64,000 nucleotides of DNA from the NCBI RefSeq assembly GCF_037975245.1, contig NC_092575.1:23541841-23605840 (forward strand), written 5' to 3'. The notes below the pieces were generated by a model that saw only the letters and a program-made list of their open reading frames with translations, did no database searches and was not told the DNA's origin. The position numbers and the translations under genes are program-made. The stretch comes from Apostichopus japonicus. Taxonomy: Eukaryota; Echinodermata; Holothuroidea; Aspidochirotida; Stichopodidae. Positions 14,937-26,500 of this stretch are shown here, one piece after another (position 1 is the stretch's first letter; every line of letters begins with the position of its first letter).

Positions 14937-15170
14937 GAGTGTTAGCTCAGTGGTTAACGACGGTGCCTTTCAGTCATAAGTTCCCGAGTTTGTGTCACTC
15001 CAAGATTAATGTACTGTATGTCGTCAAGTTACAGAGTTGTTGACAATTGACAATTCATAATCATGGTCGTTAAATATGAATCTAAGAGATTGACTTCGGT
15101 CAGCTTGAGGCTTTGATAAGCCAATGATGGCTTCTTCGCGAGTTCCTGCTTGCAGGAGGATCTAAACTAC
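14937..15170 (+). mobile_element. tRNA-derived SINE (nested in element A)
   Basis: The head at 14937-15002 looks like a decayed tRNA. GGAGTG pairs with CACTCC at the other end as an acceptor stem, TTAGCTCAGTGGTTAACG is a clear A-box region, and GTTCCCGAGTTTG is a degenerate B box. The body runs to a terminal block reading GCTTTGATAAGCCAATGATGG... CGAGTTCCTGCTTGCAGG. I could not define a target duplication, so the ends are approximate. It lies in the centre of element A, so the SINE and element A are nested. Confidence 0.6.
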
Positions 15171-15609
15171 ATGTGTGTATTCTGGATATGTATGAATTGA
15201 GTATGTAGTAAACAGTGATAATTCATTACATTAAATGGGGTTATCATTTACACAAAGCCTTCAGATTTTCACTTATCACCTATCTTTTCACCTATCGGCT
15301 CTGTCCAGATGTTCAATTTGAAATATGTGCCTCAGGGCATTTGTTTTCCCAAGAATTTACAGTGCCATTATTTTTCAGTATTACTACACCTTGTTGATTT
15401 CCTAGTCTATGGTGTTTTAATAAACTTTATTCCCTCAAAATTTCATAATATTTCTAGTGTAAATCTGCTATTATCTGACTGTTGTGTTTATTTTGAAGCA
15501 GACTTTTGTTGCTTGAACAGGTTTGAATAGCAAAAATATTACTTCATATTGTTGTTACCTGCTGAAATATGTATTATTGTTATGCAGCTTTGTGAACATT
15601 TTTTCCAAG

Positions 15610-16235
15610 GTGATGTCCGAAACATTCAGTGATGTCCGAAACGCTCATAAAGTAACTTTTAATGAACACTGAGGATTTGAACTATAATAAGTTCAAAACT
15701 GTCATTATACCTTGTAGGTAGCTTGTCAACAACAAAGACCCCATTGTTACAAATTTAACTTTTGATATGATATGCGTTGTGTAGAAAACATTACAGTGAT
15801 GTCCTAATACAACTGGTTGTGGTGATGTCCGAAACATAGTCCAAGACAGTCTTAAGCAAATCCATTAAACAAGTGTTTTCATTATTCATTATTTAAAATG
15901 AATTTGATGCTGTTTGTTAACATCACATATCGTGATGTACTGATATATATTGCTAAGTACAGTATTAACAAGCATGGCCTTCGTTTAATAATTGTCTTGT
16001 TGATCACTTGGATCACTTGTATCCCTTTTCTTTGTTTGGAACTTGGAACCTAGGAAGGGTCCATAGATCTCTTTTGGTACAGGTATCAACTTACTAAAAT
16101 GCTTTCTATTCATCATTATTGCCATTAAATGAACATCATTTGGTTTATTACTAAATATTAGGTTTAATATATTAGGTAAACCATTGGTGAGTGATGTCCG
16201 AAACAAGATCATTTTGGAGGGGTGATGTCTGAAAC
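15610..16235. repeat. Right subterminal motif cluster of element A
   Basis: Forward copies of GTGATGTCCGAAAC lie at 15610, 15629, 15822 and 16191. There is a one-mismatch copy at 16222 and a decayed copy at about 15796. They mirror the left cluster and lie 0.5-1.2 kb from the right terminus. Confidence 0.8.
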
Positions 16236-16849
16236 AAGAGTCAAGAAAAAAAAAATTCTGAGAGGACATGACCCAGAATTTTCAGCTTTTGGTTAATATA
16301 TGTGTTAATGTTGTGGTTTAATTTTATGGTACAATTGTTACTATTACTTTCAATTTTGTTCTTTAAAGAAAAACTTTTTAAACTTTATTTCAGGAAAAAT
16401 TGAATATTTTCTAGCGATACTCTAATATTTTTTAAAAAACATCATCGATATCATTGAAAACTTGTCTTACAATAGCAAATTTTGTGTTAATAAAGAATAT
16501 AAAAACAGAATTCCCAAATGTAGCAGCAATGGAATGACACACCACCATTAAAAAAATAACAAATTTTGGAAAATTTATAGATTGTCACACTTTCAACCAT
16601 CTTGAATATAATTTCCAGAATAGTTTAAGCTCTGGTCAATTCTGATTCATAAATTGCAGATATTAGTTATGTTATTTACTTAGAATAGAAGTTCTTTACT
16701 GTAATTTGAAAATTTGGTACCTCAGGCAACCAAATTGGGCGCTTTAACGTGAACAGACCCATATGCAATTCTTCGTATGAGCTATTATGCAGTACAGTTA
16801 TGTTTTGAACAAGTCATGTATTCTTTTAGTGGAATAAGAAGGAAGGGCA

Positions 16850-17000
16850 TTGACCGGAGAGGTCTCGACGTAGAGGGAAAACAGTGTTAAAAAGGTTACC
16901 AGTTGGTTCTAGGCATGGTAGAATTAGAGTGCTAAAGGTTGTGGGGAGACAGGTAAGCTTGTCACTTGTAAATATCCAAACCAGTAAGTTTTGGAATGTT
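16850..17000. mobile_element. MITE-family half element (copy 2)
   Basis: This is a diverged right half of the hairpin family. GTTACCAG, CATGGTAGAATT and TTGTGGGGAGACAGGTAAGC are followed by CACTTGTAAATATCCAAACCAGTAAGTTTTGG, the same outer flank seen at 20895-20920 and 27571-27602. The left arm is not recognisable. Confidence 0.65.
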
Positions 17001-19075
17001 CAGTGAAATGAACAAGTTTTTTTTTTAATTGAAACCTTGATAACTTCAGTGATCTTCAATGGTATACTAGCTGTGATTGCATTGCATAATAGTTATGTAT
17101 ACTATAGGAATGTACAGTACCATATAGATATGATAACTATGGTTTTGTAATGCAATCATCTTTATCTCATAACCTAGACTTTGACACTCAGATGTGTGTG
17201 CCCTTGAGTCAATATGAACAGTACAAGTAGTCTACAGTTGATACATATTTAGTATTTATTTGTAGTAGCTCTACAGTACAGATTTTCACAGAAACCACAT
17301 CTGTTGGGTGAACTTTAGTCCATGAGGGGGGCTGAGCATTGTGAACTAACTGTTTCAGGACATCACACCCTTCCTGCTATTAAGCTGCATATAAACAATA
17401 GGAAATGTAATGGTACTGTACAGTATGTCAGTGAATTTCATGGAAAATAGACTCGCAGAGTGCGAGTTGAAAGTTTACACATAATTATGAAACGCAAAGA
17501 AATTCCCAGAAGTTAAAGGTCTGTTTCAAAGTTCAGTGTCGACCATCAACTATTAAACTGGCATGATTGATGTGCAGTAGCAAAGTACTTGACATGTGCA
17601 GTAGAGAATATTAAAGGTAGGAATAGTAGGCTATTGTCCTTTGCTGTGGAGTTCGGCAACCAGCATGTCAAAACAAATACATTTAAAGAAAATTGGCGTA
17701 TTTCAAGCTTTGTATTTACTTCAGTGAAAGACTTAACAGTTACTCCTTGGAAAGTTGTCCAGAATGTTGGCACTGGGTTACACTGATCTGAGTGTCATGT
17801 ATATATCTATATAGGTAGGTTATTGAACTATGAAACATCAAAATAACATCAAATTGAGATCCTTCCAAACTTTAAGAGAACATTACAAGTACTGTAGGTC
17901 ATTCTGTACAGTAGGCCAGTGAACTCAGAACATTTTGAATTGATATATTTATTTTGAAAGGTGGTTCCAAAGTCAACAGGATATTACTGCATTATGTTTT
18001 ACAATTCATCATTTTTTACTTCATGACTCATGACTCAATTTAAGAAAAAATGACTGTTTAAACTGTCCATTTTATTACTGTATCTTAAAAGATATATTTT
18101 GTCAGGCTCTGAGGGTATGACTAATGTAAAGTACTGTGCTTGTAGACTTGCAGTGTTACAGGCTCATCTTCGTTCTTGTTACTGAACATACATAGACAAT
18201 AAGAGCACCTTGTGATCTAGGTTACTGTAGCTACCGGGGTCACACTTTTGCGGTTCATCGACCTGCTGAATATTTGAAACGTCTACAAAGGGTACCGTAG
18301 GTGGGTTAGTGGGTACTAAGTCCTGTTAAAAAATAATACTCATCCTGGCGTTATGTTTCGTTGAGCTCCCTAGGTACTGTTTGAGCGAAGTTGACATTAT
18401 AGAAAGAGAAATGGCAGGAAAAAAGGCAGCTGGAAGTATGTTTCACCTCAAATTTTAATAAAAAGTCTTTAAATATCTAACATTTCATAGATAATGGCTT
18501 GTCAAAATTTGTTACTTGTAAATTAGAAGGAAAGTAAATGGAATAGTATTTTGTTACCTTCCCTTCTCCCATATTTTGGTAATGGTAAAAGTTGTTAACT
18601 TTAATCATCCTTAAAAATAGTACGGGTGGAAATGTTTAAAATACTGTGTGTGCTGGGCGGCATTCAGAACTGCCGGGCGCAGCTGCCTGCCGTCGCCCGG
18701 CATGAGCATATCCCTGCCTTGTTTGCTTTTGGTAAATTCCTGTTTTAATGTTGACCTAGATGAAAAAATTGTTGTCAGAAGGTGGATGGATAAATTTAAT
18801 GGGCAATTCATTTCAAACAATCAAATGTGTTTGCTGTGTGTACAGTGCACAGTGTATATATATATGAAAGAATAGCTACTGTAGCTATTACAGTTCAGTG
18901 AAAGTGGAAGATTGCCTGTTATATCCCGAAATGCATTGTGAGTGGTTATTAAAATTTACTTTGTTTTACAGTAAGTTTTATAATTTGCGAGCTGATGGTT
19001 GTTCATCATTTTAGTTTAAAAACGGTTGATCACGCATGACACTTATTAATGGTGTTCCTGCATTACTGAGCATAC

Positions 19076-19140
19076 AGTATTTACTTCGCTCATCGCTTAC
19101 CGGTCTCCTGACAATCTTGGCACCACGTTTACTCTGTAAA
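19076..19140. mobile_element. Diverged MITE left arm (copy 3)
   Basis: TATTTACTTCGCTCATCGCTTACCGGTCTCCTGACAA is a diverged match to the outer left arm of the full element at 20695 (TATTTACTTCGTTCCCCACTTACCTGTCTCC...). No right arm was found. Confidence 0.5.
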
Positions 19141-20062
19141 AAAGCCGACCTACAGTACCTCAGTTTCACCGCATTGAGCCTGGGACAGCGAATTTGGAAT
19201 AAGCAAGTCCAGTAATGCCATAATACCATTAACCATTCTCTGATGTGTAAGCAGCACCATATTGTACAAGTATACATCCGTGCATGCTTAATGTTGTAAA
19301 CCTGTAAGTAATGTGTTCACTGTGAGCTATCATAACATCAAGCACTGTAAGTTATGCATAAAACATACTGTAGGTAGTGCTCAATAAACTTTGACGGGAG
19401 AATTCAATGACATTTTGGCAAGTAGAATTTAGAATTCATTTTACATGGTCTTGTGCAGTAGTGGAGGGAAGACTGATGTAAATGTAAACATCGATGAATT
19501 ACAATTAGCAACGAATATTGGAGGGTCCTTTCGAATGGTGACAAAAGTGGTATATATATTGTGCACTGTACTTCACGCTTCTATTTCGTGTCCCCACTGA
19601 ACACATCCCTCCCAATCCAACTACTGTTACTCCACAAAAATTTTTTTTTTTGACAAATGCTCCCTGACTGACCTATTTCCAGGTCCATCAAAAAAATTTA
19701 AAATTAATATTTTACTTTACTCTTTACATCTCTTCGGTGACTTCCATGTAGTAATGTACAATTGATGAACTGTCAGCCTGTAACAATACCTAGTCAGATA
19801 GGTCATTGCGGAATAATGCAGGTACTGTAGTCATATCAACGAAATATGACATGATATTATACATTGTCACAAAGTTGTTTTATATGTCAGGTCAGTGACC
19901 TCCCAATATGAAAATATTACAGCTATACAGTATGGTTTTTAATTTCCTTAATCAATTGTGATACTCTCAAGACAATAGACTTATACTTGTAATATTTACT
20001 TTCGTCGAATGGTCATTAAACTTTCTAATGAAAATGATAAATTTTTCTTTCGTTTCTTACAG

Positions 20063-20458
20063 ATAGTCCAGATAGATTTTAACTACACCATTGCCTCGCT
20101 GCTGTACCACTGTAAGTGCTGTTACCCTCTCCCGGAGCGAGTCAGACCTTCGAGCGTGACCAATCGAAAGCAATATTTCCCGAGTCCGAGGACAGACTTA
20201 GGCAAAAGAAAACATTCCGCTAGCGATGTGGCGGAGAAAGAATATACACAGGTGGATTTCAAGAACTGAAGTCCTCAATTTTACTCCTTTTCAAAGTTAG
20301 GAACATTCCTGCTTCAGGTGCCTTTCAGTCCACACATTTTCGTTTTTGTGAACATTATCTGACACGTTTTTTATTTTGGTCCTTACAAACAGCCTCTCAC
20401 ATTTCTGTCTGGATTTCATCTAAGCACCCTATTAACACCCTGTTAGGACCACCCAATC
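20063..20458 (+). other. Putative 5' untranslated sequence of the TAO kinase gene
   Basis: A good acceptor (TTTCTTTCGTTTCTTACAG) ends at 20062 and the coding start is at 20459. The reading frame upstream of that ATG is closed by a stop at 20267-20269, so the leader is noncoding in the kinase frame. Alternatively the leader is itself spliced: a strong donor GTAAGTGC at 20112 and an acceptor ending at 20446 (CACCCTGTTAG) would leave a 49-nt exon and remove most of it. A 24-codon upstream ORF starts at 20226 and ends at 20300 if the leader is retained. RNA evidence would be needed to choose. Confidence 0.5.
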
Positions 20459-20590
20459 ATGCCCCTTCCCACCCGAGTCAGTCAAATCAAGGACCAAGAT
20501 GTCGCCAGCCTATTCACAGATGAAGATCCAGAGAAGCTCTTCTCAGAGCTGCAAGAAATTGGACACGGAAGTTTTGGTGCTGTATACTTT
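20459..20590 (+). CDS. TAOK: TAO kinase coding exon 1 (residues 1-44)
   Basis: This exon starts at the first ATG after an in-frame stop and ends at the strong donor GTAAGTAC, phase 0. It encodes the N-terminus, including [24 protein letters not shown] and the ATP-binding glycine loop. The DPEKLF...[12 protein letters not shown] block is characteristic of TAO kinases. Intron 1 (20591-25254) contains a hairpin MITE and transposon element B. Confidence 0.95.
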
Positions 20591-23500
20591 GTAAGTACAT
20601 TTTGCATAACATGTACCCCCTTACTCCTCTCACCAATTGGCTGATTAGTTAATTGTTCAAAGAAACGGAATCTTTCAAATTTCCAAAGTCTGTCATATTT
20701 ACTTCGTTCCCCACTTACCTGTCTCCCCACAACCTAAGCACCGCATTCTACCGTGTCTAGTATGCCCTGGTAATCTTTTAACATGGAGGTCACAAGGGTC
20801 AGTGAGGGTGTACAGTGTTAAAAGATTACCAGGGCATACTAGACACGGTAGAATGCGGTGCTTAGGTTGCGGGAAGACAGGTAAGTGGGTCACTCGTAAA
20901 TATATAAACCAGTAAGTTTTATAATTTTTGTCTGAATTGGAAGCTTGAAAAGATGAGGCAATAAGTAGACTTTGTAATGAAATAGCTGAGAGGAAGGAAT
21001 GGTAATTTGAACACAAAATTTCAGCTATATTTCCCGTTATAATTCTGTGGATTCAAGTATAAACACATTGTTTATACAAAAAATGAGGTCAATAAACACA
21101 TTTCTCTATCCAGGTGTTTGCTTATTGAATCAAGACAGGAATTCCAAACCTTGTTGCATTTAGGTCAAAATTGCTATTTTTCTATTTTTAAGTGATAATG
21201 TGACATCGTTATAATGTTTGCAAATGTGTCTACATGAGACTCCTGGGTTAAAATTTTTATACCACATTTCTTCAAACCAATGTGTGCTTGAGGAACTTCA
21301 TATAAAGACATTGACTGAATCTGGCAGGAAATGGAAGCTGGCTATATTATTAAATGGGAACCTACAACCAACTTGTTTTGCAGAGTTTCAAGGTTTCCCT
21401 CAGGTTTATAGTGATGTGGCAGTTTTATCTGTTTTACAGCATTCTTAAGATCTTATCACGGTAGAAAGCAGCGTTATATTGGCATCATTCGTTTACTTGA
21501 GAGGACTGCTTCTTCCTTAAAACAAAGAGAAAAAATGAAGGAATTATATAAACCCAATTTCTTACTATTTGATGACCCAGTAGTATAAGGTACCAATGAA
21601 CTGGAACTTTTCCCTGAAAACAATTAATTTTCCTCACCATTTTTCAAAATTTCTGTGACTGGTATATTTTCATAAAGACCCAAAAAGTAGAGACAAAACA
21701 TATTTTTGGGAGTTACCTGATTTGAGTGTATACGGGTCAGATCCAAAACCTCTGCCAATGTTATGGACGGAATTCACAGAGATAAAGTCCCATCAAAAAT
21801 AGTGTGAGAGTTAGTATTTGGTAAGGTATGCATGATTGATTTAAGTTGGGATACCTCTACCATATAACGGAAAAAAATTAATTGGGTAGTGCAATATTAG
21901 TCTGAATATGCAAATTAGGTGTTCGTTATGGACGGAATCAGAAAAATGATCCATATCCACCAACCTTCATAGTGGGTCAAAACTCTGTGAAGTGTTCAGG
22001 ATTTCAAAGTATCAGGTACTTTTCATCACAGGCCTGGTACCTTAGCTTTATCATACTCCCACTCATAATCTTCAATGTACCTCTATTAACCCACTACCCC
22101 AAACCAAAATTCTGTGTTATGGACGGAATGTACAACGTTATGGACGGAAGGTTTTGTCCTGATTTAGGATCAACTCTTGAATTGTGAAGTGTGTGTTATA
22201 AGTTAATACTTATGGCCAATATGTGTAATAATATCAAATAAAATTGAATTTATTATAAGAAGGGAAAGAGCTAGTCCTGAAATAGGAATTGTTATGGACG
22301 GAATGTTATGGACGGAAAGTATTGAATTAGCCTGAAATGAATTGCTACAGCACATGAAAAGTTTCACTCTTGCTGAAGGTACTCATCAGGTGGCTTTCAG
22401 CACTATAAGCCGAGGCTGTCAGTACTTTTCCCATTTGTTTTTTTCACTTTTGTGGCTTCACCTCCTTCAAACAATGCCAATGAAATCAAAGTTTCACCAG
22501 TCTGCAAAGCTTGTATGAAAGAAAACAACACATGCAAATAAAACTGTGGACATGGGAGGCCTGTATGGTTGAACAGTCATGAAAATTTGAAATAGACTTT
22601 TCAATCTCAACAAAATACATTGATTCATATTTGTCAAAATTTTTCGTCACCATCACGGCTCACAATCTCTTTAAAACTTATCCCTAATATATTCAACCAC
22701 CTTTGTTGCAATTCCCACTTTGCTACTTGAAATTAGGAGGACAGGCTGTTCTAGTTTCCCCATGATCATTCCTAGTGGGATATTTGTCTCAGGTGATGGC
22801 CAGAAGAAAGTATTGGTAGGGCCCTTAGGGTGTAGGAAGGAGACATAGACATCATTACTGTCAACTGATATTTGGTCCACCTTTTCCAACCTCTCCAACA
22901 AAAACCACATTGCATAAGGATGACAACTTGGATTTATAAGGGTCATTCCGTGTCAAATCAAGAATGGCTGTTGCTGCACCCTCTCCAAAAATTCCCAAAT
23001 TTTTGGTATGATTGGACCATCATGAAATAAGCATATTCTGAAAATTTCAGTTGCATTGCTTTCCAGCCGATTTATCACACTTTGAAATTCCGCAATTTGT
23101 CGCCACCATGGCATTTTCTTGACTTTTGAGGTCTCATTTCTCAGCAATTAACCATTCTACTACCTTTCTATTACAGATGCCTATAGAGTCTATCCCATAG
23201 AATAGGAAAATAAAAAATTAGGCTACAAAAATATTGTCTTGTGGAGTTAGGTCCACTTAAAAGTGTCAAAATATACGATTTTTGTACTTTTCACTAAAAA
23301 ATGTGCTATTTGTAGTGATGAATTGCTCCTAAACCATTGCTTCAGGGTACTTGATTCTTTCAGAGGTTATTATGTCTGGTACAAACATTACAAAATAATG
23401 ATTACAATGCTTTCCTATGATATGTTTGCAAGTTGTGCAACTCTAAAGTTGCTATTTCATGCTGCGATTCAGCATGAGGTAGGAGTTTTGATGCCAATTT

Positions 23501-26500
23501 TTTACCAAAGTAACCATGTTAGAGCTGTCAGGGTTTTATACTTCAACTATAAGTATAAAGTTCTTACCCCTAAACAAATTTCAGGGTTCTAGCTGTTCTC
23601 AATAATAATTTAAGAAGTTGTTAAGCTGCTCCGATGTACAAAAGAGGTCATCTTTGACGGCCAATAACTCAAAATGCGTAATGTTGAAAAAATCTGATAA
23701 TTTTTTCTGGAAGAGATATAGTACCACCCTGTTTGTACAAAAAATTTCAGGAGGGTGTTTTGCCTTATTTTGAAATGAAAAATCCTCAAAGTTTGGGATT
23801 TTTACAGAAATTTCTTCTTTTCTTTTTTTTTTTAAATTTGGGAAAACATCACCTGAAAGCCTAGAAAAATACTGTAATGTACATGTAAAAAAAGGTTTTC
23901 CATCCTAAATAACATTCATTCACATTTGATTGCTTTGATTTAACTTAATAAAAAACATTCTGCATAGTTTTTCCAAAGAAAGTAATTTCCATCCATAACA
24001 TTCACATTCCGTCCATAACGTTTTCCTAATTCCATCCATAACACAGATGTTTCATTGAACCCCAGCTTATCAATATGCAGGAATCTGGTAATTTTTCACT
24101 TCATCCTTAATGGCATTGATAACCTTCAGAAGATTACATGCAAATTTTATCACTGAAGTGAACTTTAAAATTGCCAGGAGATTAATGACATCAGGTAGCG
24201 TTATGGACGGAATTAATGATTTTCTTCTCGATTAGCATCTTAATTAGGGATGCCCTACTTAATTTTTTCAAAAACTATTTTGGAGAGATCAGTACCATAA
24301 ACAATTATTCAGGTGCAGATTCCTGTGAATTCCATCATTCCTTGCAGTTCAGTGGCACAAATTGCTGTTTCCGTCCATAACGCTGGTTTAAGTGCATTGT
24401 TGATATAATTAAGCAGTACTCGTTAACAAAGAAACATACAAATTTAATTTTTTTGCCAAGCAAGCTTAAATTGTTCTTCTTTTGGACAAAACTATCAAAA
24501 TTGATAACTATGATCATCTAAATTTTAGCCCTGAGGTTGACAGGTTTTGGATCTGACCCATACGTAGTATGAGGCCAAGTCCTGTAGTTTGTGAGAGAAA
24601 AATATGATGTATATTAAAATCCCGACACTTTGACAGTTTCTGAGAAAGGAAGGTAATTTGCTATTATTAGGTCCTGTATCAGTACATCTTTAGTGAGTAC
24701 TGTACAGTCTGCTATACATACAGTAAGTACAATATAAACTGACTTTGTTTAGTTTATGTATGATTTATGACTGTGTTATCATTATATTTGATGATGGTGT
24801 GAATCTTGAATCCTCTCAGAGTGGTGACTTTTAGGGCAGCGAGTTTGCAACTCCAACATTTTAGGAGTTGCCAAGCCTAGTAACATACAACTAAATGGTT
24901 CATTGAAAGTTATTGACATGGTATGACACCCAGGGTATTAATTATAATATTATGCTGGAATGTGGATATTATCAAAGACTTAGTTCAAAAGATAATAAAA
25001 GATGTATGTACTGGTCACAAGTTTGTAGCTTGATAGAAATTGAGCCCTCTGGACCAGTTTCAGTTTGTTCCAGGGAGTCCCAAATATACAGCACCTCGCA
25101 AGTTTTTTAGGGGGGCTTCAGATGTGGAAACCCTATTTTGAGCCTTGGGGTAAGGAAGGGATTATCCTCTCGGTAGGGTGACTCTCAAAGATTGATCAAA
25201 GCATGATTTCTGCTTGAAATCTGGACTTTATTTCATTTCTGTTTTGGTTCACAGGCAAGAAATGTCAAAACATCAGAGGGAGTTGCAATCAAGAAAATGT
25301 CTTACAATGGGAAATCATCATCTGACGTAAGTTTATTACAGCACTTTTCCCACCTCCTTATGTAGACCTTTCCCACATCTTGTGTGGACCTCTCCTTCCC
25401 CTCCTTATGCTGAACCCTTCCTCACAGCCTTCTGGGGACATCTATGCCCACCTCCTCATGTGGACCTCTCCCTCACCTCCCTATGTGGACCTCTACCCCA
25501 CCTCCTTATGTAGACCTCTCCCACATCTTGTGTGGACCTCTCCCCAACCTCCTTATGCTGACCCCTCCCTCACAGCCTTATGGGGACATCTATCCCCACC
25601 TCCTCATGTGGACCTCTCCCCAACCTCCTTATGCTGACCCCTCCCTCACAGCCTTATGGGGACATCTATCCCTACCTCCTGATGTGGACCTCTACCCCAC
25701 CTCCTTATGTGGACCTCTACCCCACCTCCTTATGTGGACCTCTCTTTCACCTCCTTTTGTGGACCTCTATCCCACCTCTTTATGTTGACCTCTCCCCCAC
25801 CTCCTTATGCTGACCTCTCCCTCACAGCCTTATGGGGACCTCTCCTACACTTCCTTATGTGGAAATCAGGCGGGCAAGTAACTGGAGATATAGGGTGTGT
25901 GATCCCCCGAGTGTCGACTGTACAATCTTGCTTTGCCCTTGCAGAGCGTCCAAACTACCACTTTGATTGCCCTTGCTGTATCAGTTCCTCTTTGCTTTCT
26001 CAAATGTGAAAAAAGGCTCCAAGAGTGTGCAGAGAAAATAAAAAGCAAAAATTAAAAAAAAAGGGGGGGGGAGGGAAATAGAAAATGTGCAAGAATGCAT
26101 CATTTAAGTGGACTCAACATTCTTGTTTACTAAGAAAGGTTTTATCATTAATGTCCCATGAAAGATTAGCTATTTTTCCATCGAAAAATGGACCTTTTTC
26201 CCAAGAAGCCTATACACTCCCATATCCAGATTTAATACTCAACCAGAAGTCCAAGAATTTAGTTGCTGTGGTGGTTCCTTTTGAAAAACTAAAAAGGAAG
26301 TAATTGTGGTGCTCCGTATATCCTGATTTCTATATCCTGTATTGCTTACCTACTGTACCTGTGGCCCCATTTCCAAATCATAGTATTCTATAGAACGTCC
26401 TTTTTTCATAACAGCATAGTTTTCCAGTGCACTTGGTGCTCAGCGGTCCCTTCATTGCTGTGCAGACCTAGATAACAGTGTCAAAACTTAGTGCGAAAAG

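Larger units (their letters stand above)
11929..16760. mobile_element. DNA transposon with 26-bp terminal inverted repeats and ATAT target duplication (element A)
   Basis: The first 26 bases (GGGTCTGTTCACG then TTAAAGCGCCCAA) match the reverse complement of the last 26 bases exactly. ATAT lies immediately outside both ends (11925-11928 and 16761-16764), a 4-bp target-site duplication. Near both ends the 14-bp word GTGATGTCCGAAAC recurs: forward at 12510, 12683, 12701, 15610, 15629, 15822 and 16191, reverse at 12299, 12876 and 12895, with a one-mismatch copy at 16222. A second word with core GGACGGAA occurs four times in the left part (about 12118-12680). The centre, about 13200-15530, has the TACAGTA-rich look of the surrounding host DNA and holds a tRNA-derived SINE. 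No transposase was recognised; the longest ORFs are under 100 codons, so this copy looks non-autonomous. The superfamily is unknown to me. Confidence 0.85.
16765..20062. other. Gene-free stretch before the TAO 5'UTR
   Basis: No gene recognised. It holds a MITE half element (16850-17000), a diverged MITE left arm (19076-19140) and a small GC-rich hairpin (GCCGGGCG at 18672-18679 pairing with CGCCCGGC at 18694-18701). A promoter or noncoding first exon of TAO could lie here or farther upstream, but I cannot identify one. Confidence 0.5.
21734..24559. mobile_element. DNA transposon with 18-bp terminal inverted repeats and ATAC target duplication (element B)
   Basis: The first 18 bases (GGGTCAGATCC then AAAACCT) equal the reverse complement of the last 18. 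ATAC lies directly outside both ends (21730-21733 and 24560-24563). The word GTTATGGACGGAA recurs forward at 21760, 21925, 22116, 22137, 22291, 22305 and 24200 and in reverse at 24006 and 24368, with two CCATCC variants near 23985 and 24028. The layout matches element A: GGGTC start, 4-bp duplication and subterminal repeated words, with a shared GGACGGAA core. A minus-strand relic ORF lies in the middle. The element sits in intron 1 of TAO and is 2.8 kb long. The superfamily is not recognised. Confidence 0.85.

Noticed and set aside
14937-15002. Functional tRNA gene
   Set aside because: The B box is degenerate and the cloverleaf arms do not pair well; it is followed by SINE body sequence.
15985-16269. 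94-codon minus-strand ORF in element A as a transposase
   Set aside because: It spans the subterminal repeated words and has no recognisable catalytic motif or domain.
18411-18440. Possible first exon starting ATGGCAGGAAAAAAGGC with a GTATGT donor
   Set aside because: Joined to either candidate acceptor before the kinase start it runs into a stop or the wrong frame. It cannot be the kinase N-terminus; at best it is a noncoding leader with an upstream ORF.
25380-26009. Pro/Trp/Leu-rich ORFs of 77-114 codons
   Set aside because: They are the 25-bp minisatellite read in different frames.
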